This document shows, one piece after another, positions 1 to 6,101 of a DNA stretch of 6,101 bases. The DNA lies in contig DBJG01000073.1 in assembly GCA_002296455.1 (NCBI GenBank), forward strand, positions 2,950 to 9,050, in the 5' to 3' direction. The translations under genes and the position numbers were made by a program. Below the pieces are notes generated by a model. The model was not told the DNA's origin. It saw only the letters and a list, made by a program, of their open reading frames with translations, and did no database searches. Position 1 is the first letter of the stretch; every line of letters begins with the position of its first letter. The stretch comes from Caryophanales bacterium UBA782. GTDB lineage: Bacteria; Bacillota_I; Bacilli_A; RFN20; CAG-826.

Positions 1-1190
1 GCGAAGAAGCTTCCTCTATTGTAAATGATATCAAAAAGAAACGTTTTAAAGCCGGCACCGTACATGCCTTTTTCGAGCCGATTGTGAGCTTGGTAAGTAA
101 TATGATGATTGCACTAATTATCTTCATCGGCGTGAGAATGGCGCTAAATGGAAATGAAAATGCACTCGATACCGCATCTTTGATTGCCACCATTGTTTTG
201 TTCGTTGGCTTTGTTAGTAGCATCTACAATCCTCTTCAATCGCTAAGTGAAGTGTTCAATGATTTCATCAGTGCCCAAGCGGGTGCAGAAAAAGTCGGGC
301 AAATACTTGATGAAACCCCCACCATCCGGGATTCGAAAGAAGTCGAAGAAAAATACGGAACTTTATTTGTGCCAAAAACGGAGAATTATGAGCCGATGCT
401 CGGAACAATTGACTTTGATAACGTTTCTTTCGCATACGATAATGGGGTTGAAGTTATTCACCCTCTATCGCTTCACATTGAGCAAGGTCAAAGCGTTGCC
501 ATTGTCGGAGAGACGGGAAGCGGAAAGACGACGATGGTGAATCTCCTTTGCCGTTTTTATGAACCAAGTAAAGGAGTCATTCGTATCGATGGCGTGAATT
601 ATCTCAATCGTTCCCTTGGGTATTTAAGAAGCAACATTGGCTATGTCCAGCAATCCCCCTTTGTTTTTTCTGGCACTTATTTTGACAACATCCGTTATGG
701 GAAACTCGATGCGACCTTGGGGGAAGTAAAAGAAGTCGCTCGTATCGTCGGAATCGATGAGTTTATCGAAAAGCAAGAAAAGGGTTACGACACTTTCTTG
801 GAAGATGGAGGAAGTATTCTCTCGCAAGGTCAAAAACAGCTGATTTCCTTCGCGCGTGCCCTGATTCGTAACCCCCGTATCCTTATTTTAGATGAAGCCA
901 CTTCTTCCATCGATACGGAAACCGAAAGCCTCATTCAGACTTCTTTGCTCAAATTGTTGAAAGGGAGAACATCTATTACCATCGCGCACCGTTTATCCAC
1001 CATTGTCCACTGTGACAGAATCCTCGTCATGGATAAAGGAAACATCATCGAAGATGGCAATCATGAAACGCTGATTCGTAAAAAAGGCGCTTATTATCGC
1101 TTGTACATGAATCAATTCAAGGATTTGTCGATTGACGAACAAGAAAAGATATACGATGAGCAAATCGTAAAAAAGAACATCTCTTTGTAA
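1..1190 (+). CDS. ABC exporter half-subunit (ABCB/MsbA-like, membrane plus ATPase domain), 5'-truncated by the window edge
   Basis: The frame is open from position 3 to the TAA at 1188-1190, giving 395 visible residues. A full half-exporter is usually about 570-620 residues, so roughly the first third lies left of the window. The GTG at 84 is internal and not a credible start. Two hydrophobic segments (about residues 28-48 and 58-78) fit transmembrane helices 5 and 6. A linker and a complete nucleotide-binding domain follow: Walker A GETGSGKTT (169-177), Q-loop Gln217 in YVQQSP, signature LSQGQ (273-277), Walker B ILILDE with catalytic Glu298, D-loop SSID, and switch His329 in IAHRLST. All ATPase residues are intact, so this half should be catalytically competent. 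The family works as homo- or heterodimers in the cytoplasmic membrane, exporting lipids, drugs or peptides; the substrate cannot be read from this fragment. A partner half-gene just upstream is plausible in Bacillota but not visible. The last 25 residues are a charged tail of no recognised function. Confidence 0.95.
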   Translation, partial: EEASSIVNDIKKKRFKAGTVHAFFEPIVSLVSNMMIALIIFIGVRMALNGNENALDTASLIATIVLFVGFVSSIYNPLQSLSEVFNDFISAQAGAEKVGQILDETPTIRDSKEVEEKYGTLFVPKTENYEPMLGTIDFDNVSFAYDNGVEVIHPLSLHIEQGQSVAIVGETGSGKTTMVNLLCRFYEPSKGVIRIDGVNYLNRSLGYLRSNIGYVQQSPFVFSGTYFDNIRYGKLDATLGEVKEVARIVGIDEFIEKQEKGYDTFLEDGGSILSQGQKQLISFARALIRNPRILILDEATSSIDTETESLIQTSLLKLLKGRTSITIAHRLSTIVHCDRILVMDKGNIIEDGNHETLIRKKGAYYRLYMNQFKDLSIDEQEKIYDEQIVKKNISL

Positions 1191-1231
1191 AAAAGCGCCA
1201 GGGAAGAAATTTCCGTTGGCGCATTCTTTTT
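1189..1231. terminator. Bidirectional intrinsic terminator between convergent genes
   Basis: The outer stem pairs GCGCCA (1195-1200) with TGGCGC (1217-1222), extended by a G-T wobble at 1201/1216. After a bulged G at 1215 the stem continues as GGAAG (1202-1206) with TTTCC (1210-1214), closed by an AAA loop (1207-1209). On the plus strand it is followed by ATTCTTTTT (1223-1231), ending the ABC exporter transcript. On the minus strand the A-run at 1189-1194 reads as six T residues, ending the glgB-glgP-dUTPase transcript. It fills essentially the whole 39-nt gap between the two stop codons. The ABC TAA contributes two of the A residues, and the dUTPase TAA (1232-1230) overlaps the plus-strand T-tract. 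Confidence 0.88.
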
Positions 1232-1724
1232 AATAATGGCTTTCTTGTCGCTTATAATTCACGGCCAATTTTTTCTTATATGCGTCAATCGCATCGATCT
1301 CGCTATAGCCCAATAAAGGCAATAAATTTAAGAAATCAGTAAAGGCTTTTCGATAAGAGGAAACGTTCAGATCTACCGTCAAAGAAGATACTTCGCGATA
1401 AACGAGTTCGAGTTGATCGACAAGATTATCGTAACGAGGGTGAAAAGCGCTTTTCATTTCATGAACCCCCAAATAAACACCGAGGGAAAGAAAGAAATGC
1501 AAAGCATCCGCCCATTCGTCCAAAATCACCTCTTTTGGAGAAGGCCCTTTTAGGCTCCAAAATTTAAAGCAGCGCGTCTCGTTTGCAAACTCGCCGAGTT
1601 CTACAAGAAGCGCCAAAATGCGCTTATGCGAGGTGGATTCATAATTCTCATGATGAAGCTCATGAATTTCTTTGTCTAAAGAGGCTTGAAGCGGGAATAA
1701 AGCACTCACATCGATTTCATTCAT
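1230..1724 (-). CDS. Dimeric all-alpha dUTP diphosphatase (dUTPase, MazG-like superfamily)
   Basis: The product is 164 residues, the usual size of the dimeric dUTPase family found in Bacillota and their phages. It hydrolyses dUTP (typically also dUDP) to dUMP in the cytosol, keeping uracil out of DNA and supplying the dTMP precursor. The divalent-metal motif is visible as ExxE at Glu42/Glu45 (in LLVELGEFANETRCFKFWS), with Glu49 nearby, and ExxD at Glu70/Asp73 (in DEWADALHFFLSLG). The C-terminal AYKKKLAVNYKRQESHY matches the family's Lys/Asn/Arg-Gln-rich phosphate-binding end. It is unrelated to the trimeric beta-fold dUTPase. ATG at 1724 is chosen because a GAGGG ribosome site lies 6 nt upstream and all family motifs are included. 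The start codon lies inside the end of glgP (8-nt overlap), implying co-transcription and translational coupling. A looser MazG-like pyrophosphatase role is the alternative, but the RCFKFWS and KRQ motifs favour dUTPase. Confidence 0.9.
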   Translation of the reverse strand: MNEIDVSALFPLQASLDKEIHELHHENYESTSHKRILALLVELGEFANETRCFKFWSLKGPSPKEVILDEWADALHFFLSLGVYLGVHEMKSAFHPRYDNLVDQLELVYREVSSLTVDLNVSSYRKAFTDFLNLLPLLGYSEIDAIDAYKKKLAVNYKRQESHY

Positions 1725-4137
1725 CGTCAGCCCTCACGCCAATTTTCTTCAAATGCCAGATATCACGATTGTATTCTTCAATGGTTCTATCGCTTGAGAA
1801 ATGACCGCTTTTCGCGATGTTCATAATCGAGGCAAACGCGAATCTCTTTTTGTCCGTATAAAACTCCTCAGCCTTTTTGCACGCTTCAACATAGCTAGGG
1901 AAATCGGCCAAGATGAAATATTGGTCGCCACGATTCATGATTTCATCGAATATGTAGCGGAAACGGTCATTTTTCGCCCAAGGTCCCGTGAATAAACTAT
2001 CCAAAACGCGTTTGATATCCGCATTCGAATTATAAATGTCCCAAGGGTTGTAACTACCGCTATCGATAAGCGACTGCACTTCACTTGCAGTGAGCCCGAA
2101 AATCACTTCGTTTTCCTTGCCTGCTAAGTCAGCGATTTCGATATTCGCGCCATCGAGTGTGCCTAAGGTAATCGCACCATTCATCATTAGCTTCATGTTA
2201 CTCGTACCGCTTGCTTCTTTACCAGCCGTCGAAATCTGCTCGCTAATATCGGTTGCCGGAATGATTTTCTCGGCTAATGTGACACCATAGTTTTCGACGA
2301 AAACGATTTTCATGAATTTGCTCGCTTCTTTGTCGCTATGAATCACATCGGCAACGGAAAGAATGAGCTCAATGATCCGCTTCGCGTATTCATAACTTGG
2401 CGCAGCTTTCGCACCGAAGATGTAGGTATGTGGGACCATTTTGAACGCAGAAGGATCGTCTTTAAATTTAAGATATTCGCTCATAATGTGGAAAATGTTG
2501 AGCAATTGTCTCTTATAAGCATGCAAACGCTTGATTTGTGTATCGTAGATGCTATTTGGATCAATTTCGATGCCATATCGATCTGCGACAAATTTGGCAA
2601 ATTTCACTTTATTCACGTGTTTGGACTCTAAGACTGCTTTTTGCGTCGCTTCATCGGAAGCAAAAGCGGCAAAATCCGCGAGTTTTTCAGGATGTCTAAT
2701 CCACGCATCGCCAATGCGATCGGTGATGATTCTCGCCAAGGATTGGTTGCTATAAAGTAACCAGCGGCGATGAGTAACACCATTGGTCTTATTTGAGAAT
2801 TTCTCCGGGAAAAGCTCATAGAAATTCTTGAATGTGTAATTCTCAAGGATCTGCGTGTGAATTTTGGCAACGCCATTGACGCTATATCCAGCGTAAATCG
2901 CCATGTTGGTCATATGGATTTGCCCATCACGAATAATTGACATCTGATAACGTTTATCCGCATCGATGCCTTTTTCGACCATATAGTTATTGAAACGGCG
3001 GTTAATTTCCTCAATGATCATGTAGATACGAGGGAGAAGGCTTTGCATATAAGTGACGGGCCACTTTTCAAGCGCTTCTGGCATAACAGTGTGGTTGGTA
3101 TAAGCGATGGATTTGTTTACGATTTCCCATGCTTCATCCCAGCCGAATCCGTATTCGTCCATCAGAAGTCTCATCATTTCAGGGATGGCGAGAATTGGAT
3201 GGGTATCATTTAATTGAAAGCAGTATTTGTCGGCAAAATTTTTAAGTGTTCCGTATTTTCTAAGATGGCCTCTCATGCAGGATTGAAGTCCGGCGGAAAC
3301 AAGGAAATATTGTTGCCGGAGGCGCAGCAAGCGGCCGTGTTCGGTCGAATCATCCGGATATAAGCCAAAACAAAGTTCTTTTAATGTAGAGAGATATTCG
3401 TTGAATGAGCAATCGGTTGGCAAGTTTTTCTCACTTGGCTCAGCGCTCCAAAGACGAAGCGTATTAGCGACGCCGTTTCGATAGCCGACAACGCTCACAT
3501 CGTAAGGAACTGCACGAACAGAACGTGCATTCACGGTACGAATCGCATAATTTCCATCCGGCTTAATATAGGTTTCCGCTTGTCCATAAAACGACACTTC
3601 CACTGCATGTTTTGGCTTTCTTACTTCAAAAACAAAGCCATTGCTGAGCCATTGATCTGGTAGTTCAATTTGCTTTCCGTCCACAAATTTCTGGCGGAAG
3701 AATCCATATTCATAACGGATAGTGTTGCCATGCACTGGGTAGCCCAAAGAAGCGCTGCTATCAAGGAAGCAAGCGGCTAAGCGGCCTAAGCCCCCATTGC
3801 CTAATCCGGCATCTGGTTCCATATCTTCGAGCTCATTAATGTCGATTCCCATCTCGGCTAAGCCGTCTTTAGCAACGTTATAAATCCCTAAATTTTGCAT
3901 GTTGTTGACCAAAAGTCTTCCAATGAGGAATTCCATGGAAAAATAAATGGCTTGTTTGCTTTCTTCTTTCACCATTGCTTCACGACACGCACGCCAATCG
4001 TATCCGGCATAATCGCGAACCATTTCTCCAAGTATGTCATAACGTTCGGTGATGTGGCTATCGGGCACGCTACGTCCGTATTTTTCACTGAGTCTACGTT
4101 CGAATTCCTGTTTAAAGTCTAATTTGTTTTGAAACAT
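1717..4137 (-). CDS. glgP: Glycogen/maltodextrin phosphorylase (GT35, PLP-dependent)
   Basis: This full-length 806-residue enzyme (family norm about 750-840) removes terminal alpha-1,4 glucose units from glycogen or maltodextrin by phosphorolysis, giving glucose-1-phosphate in the cytosol. Recognisable blocks, in order, are: AIYFSMEFLIGR (63-74); the glycine-rich DAGLGNGGLGRLAACFLDS block (109-127); FQLNDTHP (307-314); TNHTVMPEALEKWP (347-360) with active-site His349; and SNKTNGVTHRRWL (448-460). The phosphate-site block TQIKRLHAYKRQLLN (533-547) carries Arg537 and Lys542. EASGTSNMKLMMNGA (641-655) carries the pyridoxal-phosphate lysine, Lys649. No key residue is missing. The ATG at 4137 has an AAAGGAG site 6 nt upstream. 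glgP follows glgB by 29 nt and its last 8 nt overlap the dUTPase gene. The N-terminus lacks the long regulatory extension of animal phosphorylases, as is usual in bacteria. Whether it prefers glycogen or maltodextrin cannot be told from sequence; the glgB neighbour favours glycogen. Confidence 0.97.
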   Translation of the reverse strand: MFQNKLDFKQEFERRLSEKYGRSVPDSHITERYDILGEMVRDYAGYDWRACREAMVKEESKQAIYFSMEFLIGRLLVNNMQNLGIYNVAKDGLAEMGIDINELEDMEPDAGLGNGGLGRLAACFLDSSASLGYPVHGNTIRYEYGFFRQKFVDGKQIELPDQWLSNGFVFEVRKPKHAVEVSFYGQAETYIKPDGNYAIRTVNARSVRAVPYDVSVVGYRNGVANTLRLWSAEPSEKNLPTDCSFNEYLSTLKELCFGLYPDDSTEHGRLLRLRQQYFLVSAGLQSCMRGHLRKYGTLKNFADKYCFQLNDTHPILAIPEMMRLLMDEYGFGWDEAWEIVNKSIAYTNHTVMPEALEKWPVTYMQSLLPRIYMIIEEINRRFNNYMVEKGIDADKRYQMSIIRDGQIHMTNMAIYAGYSVNGVAKIHTQILENYTFKNFYELFPEKFSNKTNGVTHRRWLLYSNQSLARIITDRIGDAWIRHPEKLADFAAFASDEATQKAVLESKHVNKVKFAKFVADRYGIEIDPNSIYDTQIKRLHAYKRQLLNIFHIMSEYLKFKDDPSAFKMVPHTYIFGAKAAPSYEYAKRIIELILSVADVIHSDKEASKFMKIVFVENYGVTLAEKIIPATDISEQISTAGKEASGTSNMKLMMNGAITLGTLDGANIEIADLAGKENEVIFGLTASEVQSLIDSGSYNPWDIYNSNADIKRVLDSLFTGPWAKNDRFRYIFDEIMNRGDQYFILADFPSYVEACKKAEEFYTDKKRFAFASIMNIAKSGHFSSDRTIEEYNRDIWHLKKIGVRADDE
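1731..1735 (-). promoter_or_regulatory. Ribosome binding site for the dUTPase gene, inside the 3' end of glgP
   Basis: On the minus strand GAGGG lies 6 nt before the ATG at 1724. It is embedded in the last codons of glgP, so ribosomes finishing glgP at the TGA (1719-1717) can reinitiate at once on the dUTPase ATG. This supports the chosen start. Confidence 0.6.
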
Positions 4138-4143
4138 GATGTT

Positions 4144-4150
4144 CTCCTTT
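4144..4150 (-). promoter_or_regulatory. Ribosome binding site for glgP
   Basis: AAAGGAG on the minus strand lies 6 nt before the glgP ATG (4137-4135), a near-ideal Shine-Dalgarno match. It sits within the 29-nt glgB-glgP spacer (4138-4166). The spacer has no room for a promoter or hairpin, so glgP depends on transcription through glgB. Confidence 0.85.
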
Positions 4151-4166
4151 TGTGATGGTTTCCTCG

Positions 4167-6101
4167 TTATTTCGTAGCTTTTTTCCTTGTAGAAGTTTTC
4201 TTTTTTCTTGGCCTAACATCCTTTTTGATAATTCTTGGTTTTGCCATCTTTTCTTTCTTCACGACTCTTTTCATGATAAGAGCGGCATAGCTTCCTAATT
4301 TTATCGTGATGTGATAAGGACGATTCTCTGGCGCTCCAATAGAAGCCATCGAAGAAAGACCGTTGTATTGATTCCATCCGCCATAGACGTCTTTATCGCT
4401 ATTGAAGAGCTCATACCATTCCCCTTCGTTCATTACGCCCACATCATATTGTTCGTAATAATTTGGAGTCATATTGAAGACGAAGAGCAAGTCGCTATCG
4501 TCCACGCATCGTTCGAAAGCGAATACGCTTTGGTCATGGTTGTCGACAAGCGTCCACTGAAAATGAGCGGGATTATATTCCTCGAAATGCATCGCTTTCT
4601 CCGCACGGTAAATCAAATTCAAATCGCGACAAAGTCTTCGTAATGAATCGTGCTTGGGATAGGCAAGAAGGTTCCACGAGAGAGAGCGGTTTTCGTTCCA
4701 TTCATCGAAACTTCCTAGCTCATTTCCCATGAAATTGAGTTTTTTGCCAGGGTGAGCAAATTGGTAGGTATATAAATTTCTTAATAGGGCGAATTTCGTA
4801 TCGTAATCGCCGAACATTTTGTTAATGAGCGTCCCCTTCCCATGCACGACTTCGTCGTGAGAAAGAGGGAGCAAAAAATTCTCGCTATAGAAATAGGCCA
4901 TCGAGAAAGTCAATTTATTGTGGTCCCATTTTTTATAAATTGGATCAAGAGAATAATACTTCAAAGTATCATTCATCCAGCCCAAATCCCACTTGTAATC
5001 AAATCCTAGGCCACCATATTCGATTGGCTTGGTGACACCGATAAAATCGGTACTATCTTCCGCGATCATCATCACGTCAGGATGTTCCAAATGAAGTTTT
5101 CCGTTAAGTCGTTTGATGAACTCGGTCGCGCCAGTATTCTCGCCTTTATTTTTATTGCCATCCCAGTAAATCATATTGCTCACGGCATCGACGCGAATGC
5201 CATCGAAATGGAAATAGCAAAGGAAATAATTCATCGCGCTCATTAAGAAAGAACGGACAGGATCTTTCCCTAAATCAAAGAGACAGCTCCCCCATTGAGA
5301 ATAGGTATGGGAAGGATCGGCGTATTCGAATAACGGGGAACCATCGAAATCGCGTAACGCATAATTATCGGTTGCGAAATGTACGGGCGCAAAATCCAAA
5401 ATTACGCCAAAGCCAGCTTGGTGCAACCGGTCAATAAAGCTCATAAGTTGAAACGGATTCCCATACCGCGAATCGACACTATAAAAGCCTGTCGCTTGGT
5501 ATCCCCAAGAACCGTCGAAAGGATATTGGGTGATTGGCATGATTTCCACATGAGTGTACCCTGTTTCTTTTAAATAGGGGATGAGGTAATCAGCGATTTC
5601 TTCGTAACTAATGAAACGGCCATCGATTTTGCCTTTCCATGAGCCTAGGTGCATTTCGTAAATGCTCATCGGGCGATCGAAATTCCGGCTTCTCGTTTTG
5701 AGCCAGTTTTCATCATGCCAAGCAAACTTGCGAATATCAAATGTGCGGGAGCAAGATTGTGGCCGCATCTCACTATAAAAAGCGAATGGATCGGCTTTAT
5801 CGACGTATTCCCCTCTCGCGTTGCGAAAATGAAACTTATAACTTTGGTAATTGTGTAAACCAGGAACGAATGTCTCAAAGCAACCGCACGGATCAATTTT
5901 CGTCATCTTATTGGCACCAACATCCCAGTCATTCCATTCGCCAATGACGGATACATCATCCGCTAATGGGGCATATAAGCGGAACCACACTCCTTCCAAA
6001 ATGACGGCTTTATCGCTTGACTTCTTTTTAGGCAATTCGCACGTGCCAAAATGGGCACCGAAGTAATCGAACGCATGAGTAGATTGACCCATCAGATATT
6101 C
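4167..6101 (-). CDS. glgB: 1,4-alpha-glucan (glycogen) branching enzyme, GH13 with CBM48; 5' end probably cut by the window edge
   Basis: GlgB cuts an alpha-1,4 glucan chain and re-attaches it by an alpha-1,6 bond, creating glycogen branches in the cytosol. Numbering from the ATG at 6092, there are 641 residues. FGAH (11-14) precedes a CBM48 module (about 33-110, with VWFRLYAPLADDVSVIGEWNDW). The GH13 barrel follows: DGSWGYQATGFY (193-204), region I DFAPVHF (233-239), region II DGIRVDAVSNMIYWD with nucleophile Asp302, region III IAEDST with acid/base Glu345, and region IV LSHDEVVHGKGT with His412/Asp413. All catalytic residues are present. The residues after the barrel (about 505-607) fit the C-terminal beta domain. 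The frame stays open from 6092 to 6101, adding Glu-Tyr-Leu, and family proteins normally have a similar aromatic segment before the Gly of this GQSTHAFDYFGAH stretch. No ribosome site is visible in the 9 nt before 6092. The true start is therefore probably outside. The protein ends in an unusual lysine/arginine-rich tail (608-641). It is the first visible gene of the glgB-glgP-dUTPase operon. Confidence 0.95.
   Translation of the reverse strand, partial: EYLMGQSTHAFDYFGAHFGTCELPKKKSSDKAVILEGVWFRLYAPLADDVSVIGEWNDWDVGANKMTKIDPCGCFETFVPGLHNYQSYKFHFRNARGEYVDKADPFAFYSEMRPQSCSRTFDIRKFAWHDENWLKTRSRNFDRPMSIYEMHLGSWKGKIDGRFISYEEIADYLIPYLKETGYTHVEIMPITQYPFDGSWGYQATGFYSVDSRYGNPFQLMSFIDRLHQAGFGVILDFAPVHFATDNYALRDFDGSPLFEYADPSHTYSQWGSCLFDLGKDPVRSFLMSAMNYFLCYFHFDGIRVDAVSNMIYWDGNKNKGENTGATEFIKRLNGKLHLEHPDVMMIAEDSTDFIGVTKPIEYGGLGFDYKWDLGWMNDTLKYYSLDPIYKKWDHNKLTFSMAYFYSENFLLPLSHDEVVHGKGTLINKMFGDYDTKFALLRNLYTYQFAHPGKKLNFMGNELGSFDEWNENRSLSWNLLAYPKHDSLRRLCRDLNLIYRAEKAMHFEEYNPAHFQWTLVDNHDQSVFAFERCVDDSDLLFVFNMTPNYYEQYDVGVMNEGEWYELFNSDKDVYGGWNQYNGLSSMASIGAPENRPYHITIKLGSYAALIMKRVVKKEKMAKPRIIKKDVRPRKKKTSTRKKATK

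Noticed and set aside
84..86. GTG as the start codon of the ABC transporter gene
   Set aside because: The same frame is open to position 3 and encodes plausible transporter sequence (ending KAGTVHAFFEP just before it). Starting at 84 would leave a protein with only two of six expected membrane helices, so this is truncation by the window edge, not a short gene.
247..540. 97-residue plus-strand frame inside the ABC transporter
   Set aside because: It is out of frame with the linker and Walker A region of a clearly real gene and ends in a charged low-complexity string. It is a coding shadow.
1717..1719. TGA read as tryptophan (Mollicutes code 4), extending glgP
   Set aside because: All recognisable Trp residues in conserved GlgP and GlgB motifs are TGG. 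The TGA falls at the normal family C-terminus, and a coupled downstream start overlaps it, so TGA acts as a stop.
2338..2631. 97-residue plus-strand open frame opposite glgP
   Set aside because: It is antisense to highly conserved GlgP sequence around the phosphate-site block. No domain is recognisable and its length is expected by chance.
3765..3815. Cluster of short GCGGCTAAGCGGCC-like repeats
   Set aside because: It encodes the conserved glycine- and alanine-rich GNGGLGRLAAC block of GlgP on the minus strand. The repetition comes from the protein motif, not from a DNA repeat element.
4170..4247. Possible independent 26-residue basic peptide starting at the internal ATG (4247) of the glgB tail
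   Set aside because: The A/G-rich stretch upstream resembles a ribosome site only because the whole region is lysine codons. It is in frame with glgB and there is no separate evidence for internal initiation.
4311..4643. 110-residue plus-strand open frame opposite glgB
   Set aside because: It is entirely antisense to the conserved C-terminal part of GlgB, matches no family I recognise, and has no clear ribosome site. It is a shadow of the real gene.

Overview
The window looks like chromosomal DNA from a low-to-moderate GC (low 40s percent by eye) member of the Bacillota, in the broad Erysipelotrichia/Clostridia/uncultured Bacilli range. The clues are clostridial-style GlgB and GlgP sequences, AAAGGAG-type ribosome binding sites, an all-alpha dimeric dUTPase, and use of the standard bacterial code (TGA ends glgP and Trp is TGG). 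The lineage call is inference from protein style, not a database match. About 98 percent of the window is coding.

Layout. Positions 1-1190 (+) hold the 3' part of an ABCB-type ABC exporter half-subunit: the last two membrane helices and a complete nucleotide-binding domain. Its frame is open to the left edge, so the gene begins outside the window. A compact bidirectional hairpin terminator (1189-1231) separates it from a convergent three-gene cluster on the minus strand. In transcription order this cluster is glgB (6101 to 4167, running off the right edge at its 5' end), glgP (4137 to 1717) and a dimeric dUTPase gene (1724 to 1230). The glgB-glgP gap is 29 nt and glgP overlaps the dUTPase gene by 8 nt (ATGAATGA), so the three are very probably one transcript. 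Its promoter would lie right of the window; none is visible inside.

Functionally, GlgB makes the alpha-1,6 branches of glycogen and GlgP removes glucose-1-phosphate from the outer chains, so branching and mobilisation are co-expressed. The glucan synthase and ADP-glucose pyrophosphorylase genes are not here; they may lie upstream, beyond 6101. The dUTPase is the odd partner: it belongs to nucleotide-pool sanitation yet appears translationally coupled to glgP. The ABC exporter is a separate unit.

I do not see a mobile element, CRISPR array, RNA gene or clearly new system. The points most worth a second look are the strongly basic C-terminal tail on GlgB, the glgP-dUTPase overlap, and the terminator that doubles as the end of both convergent units.
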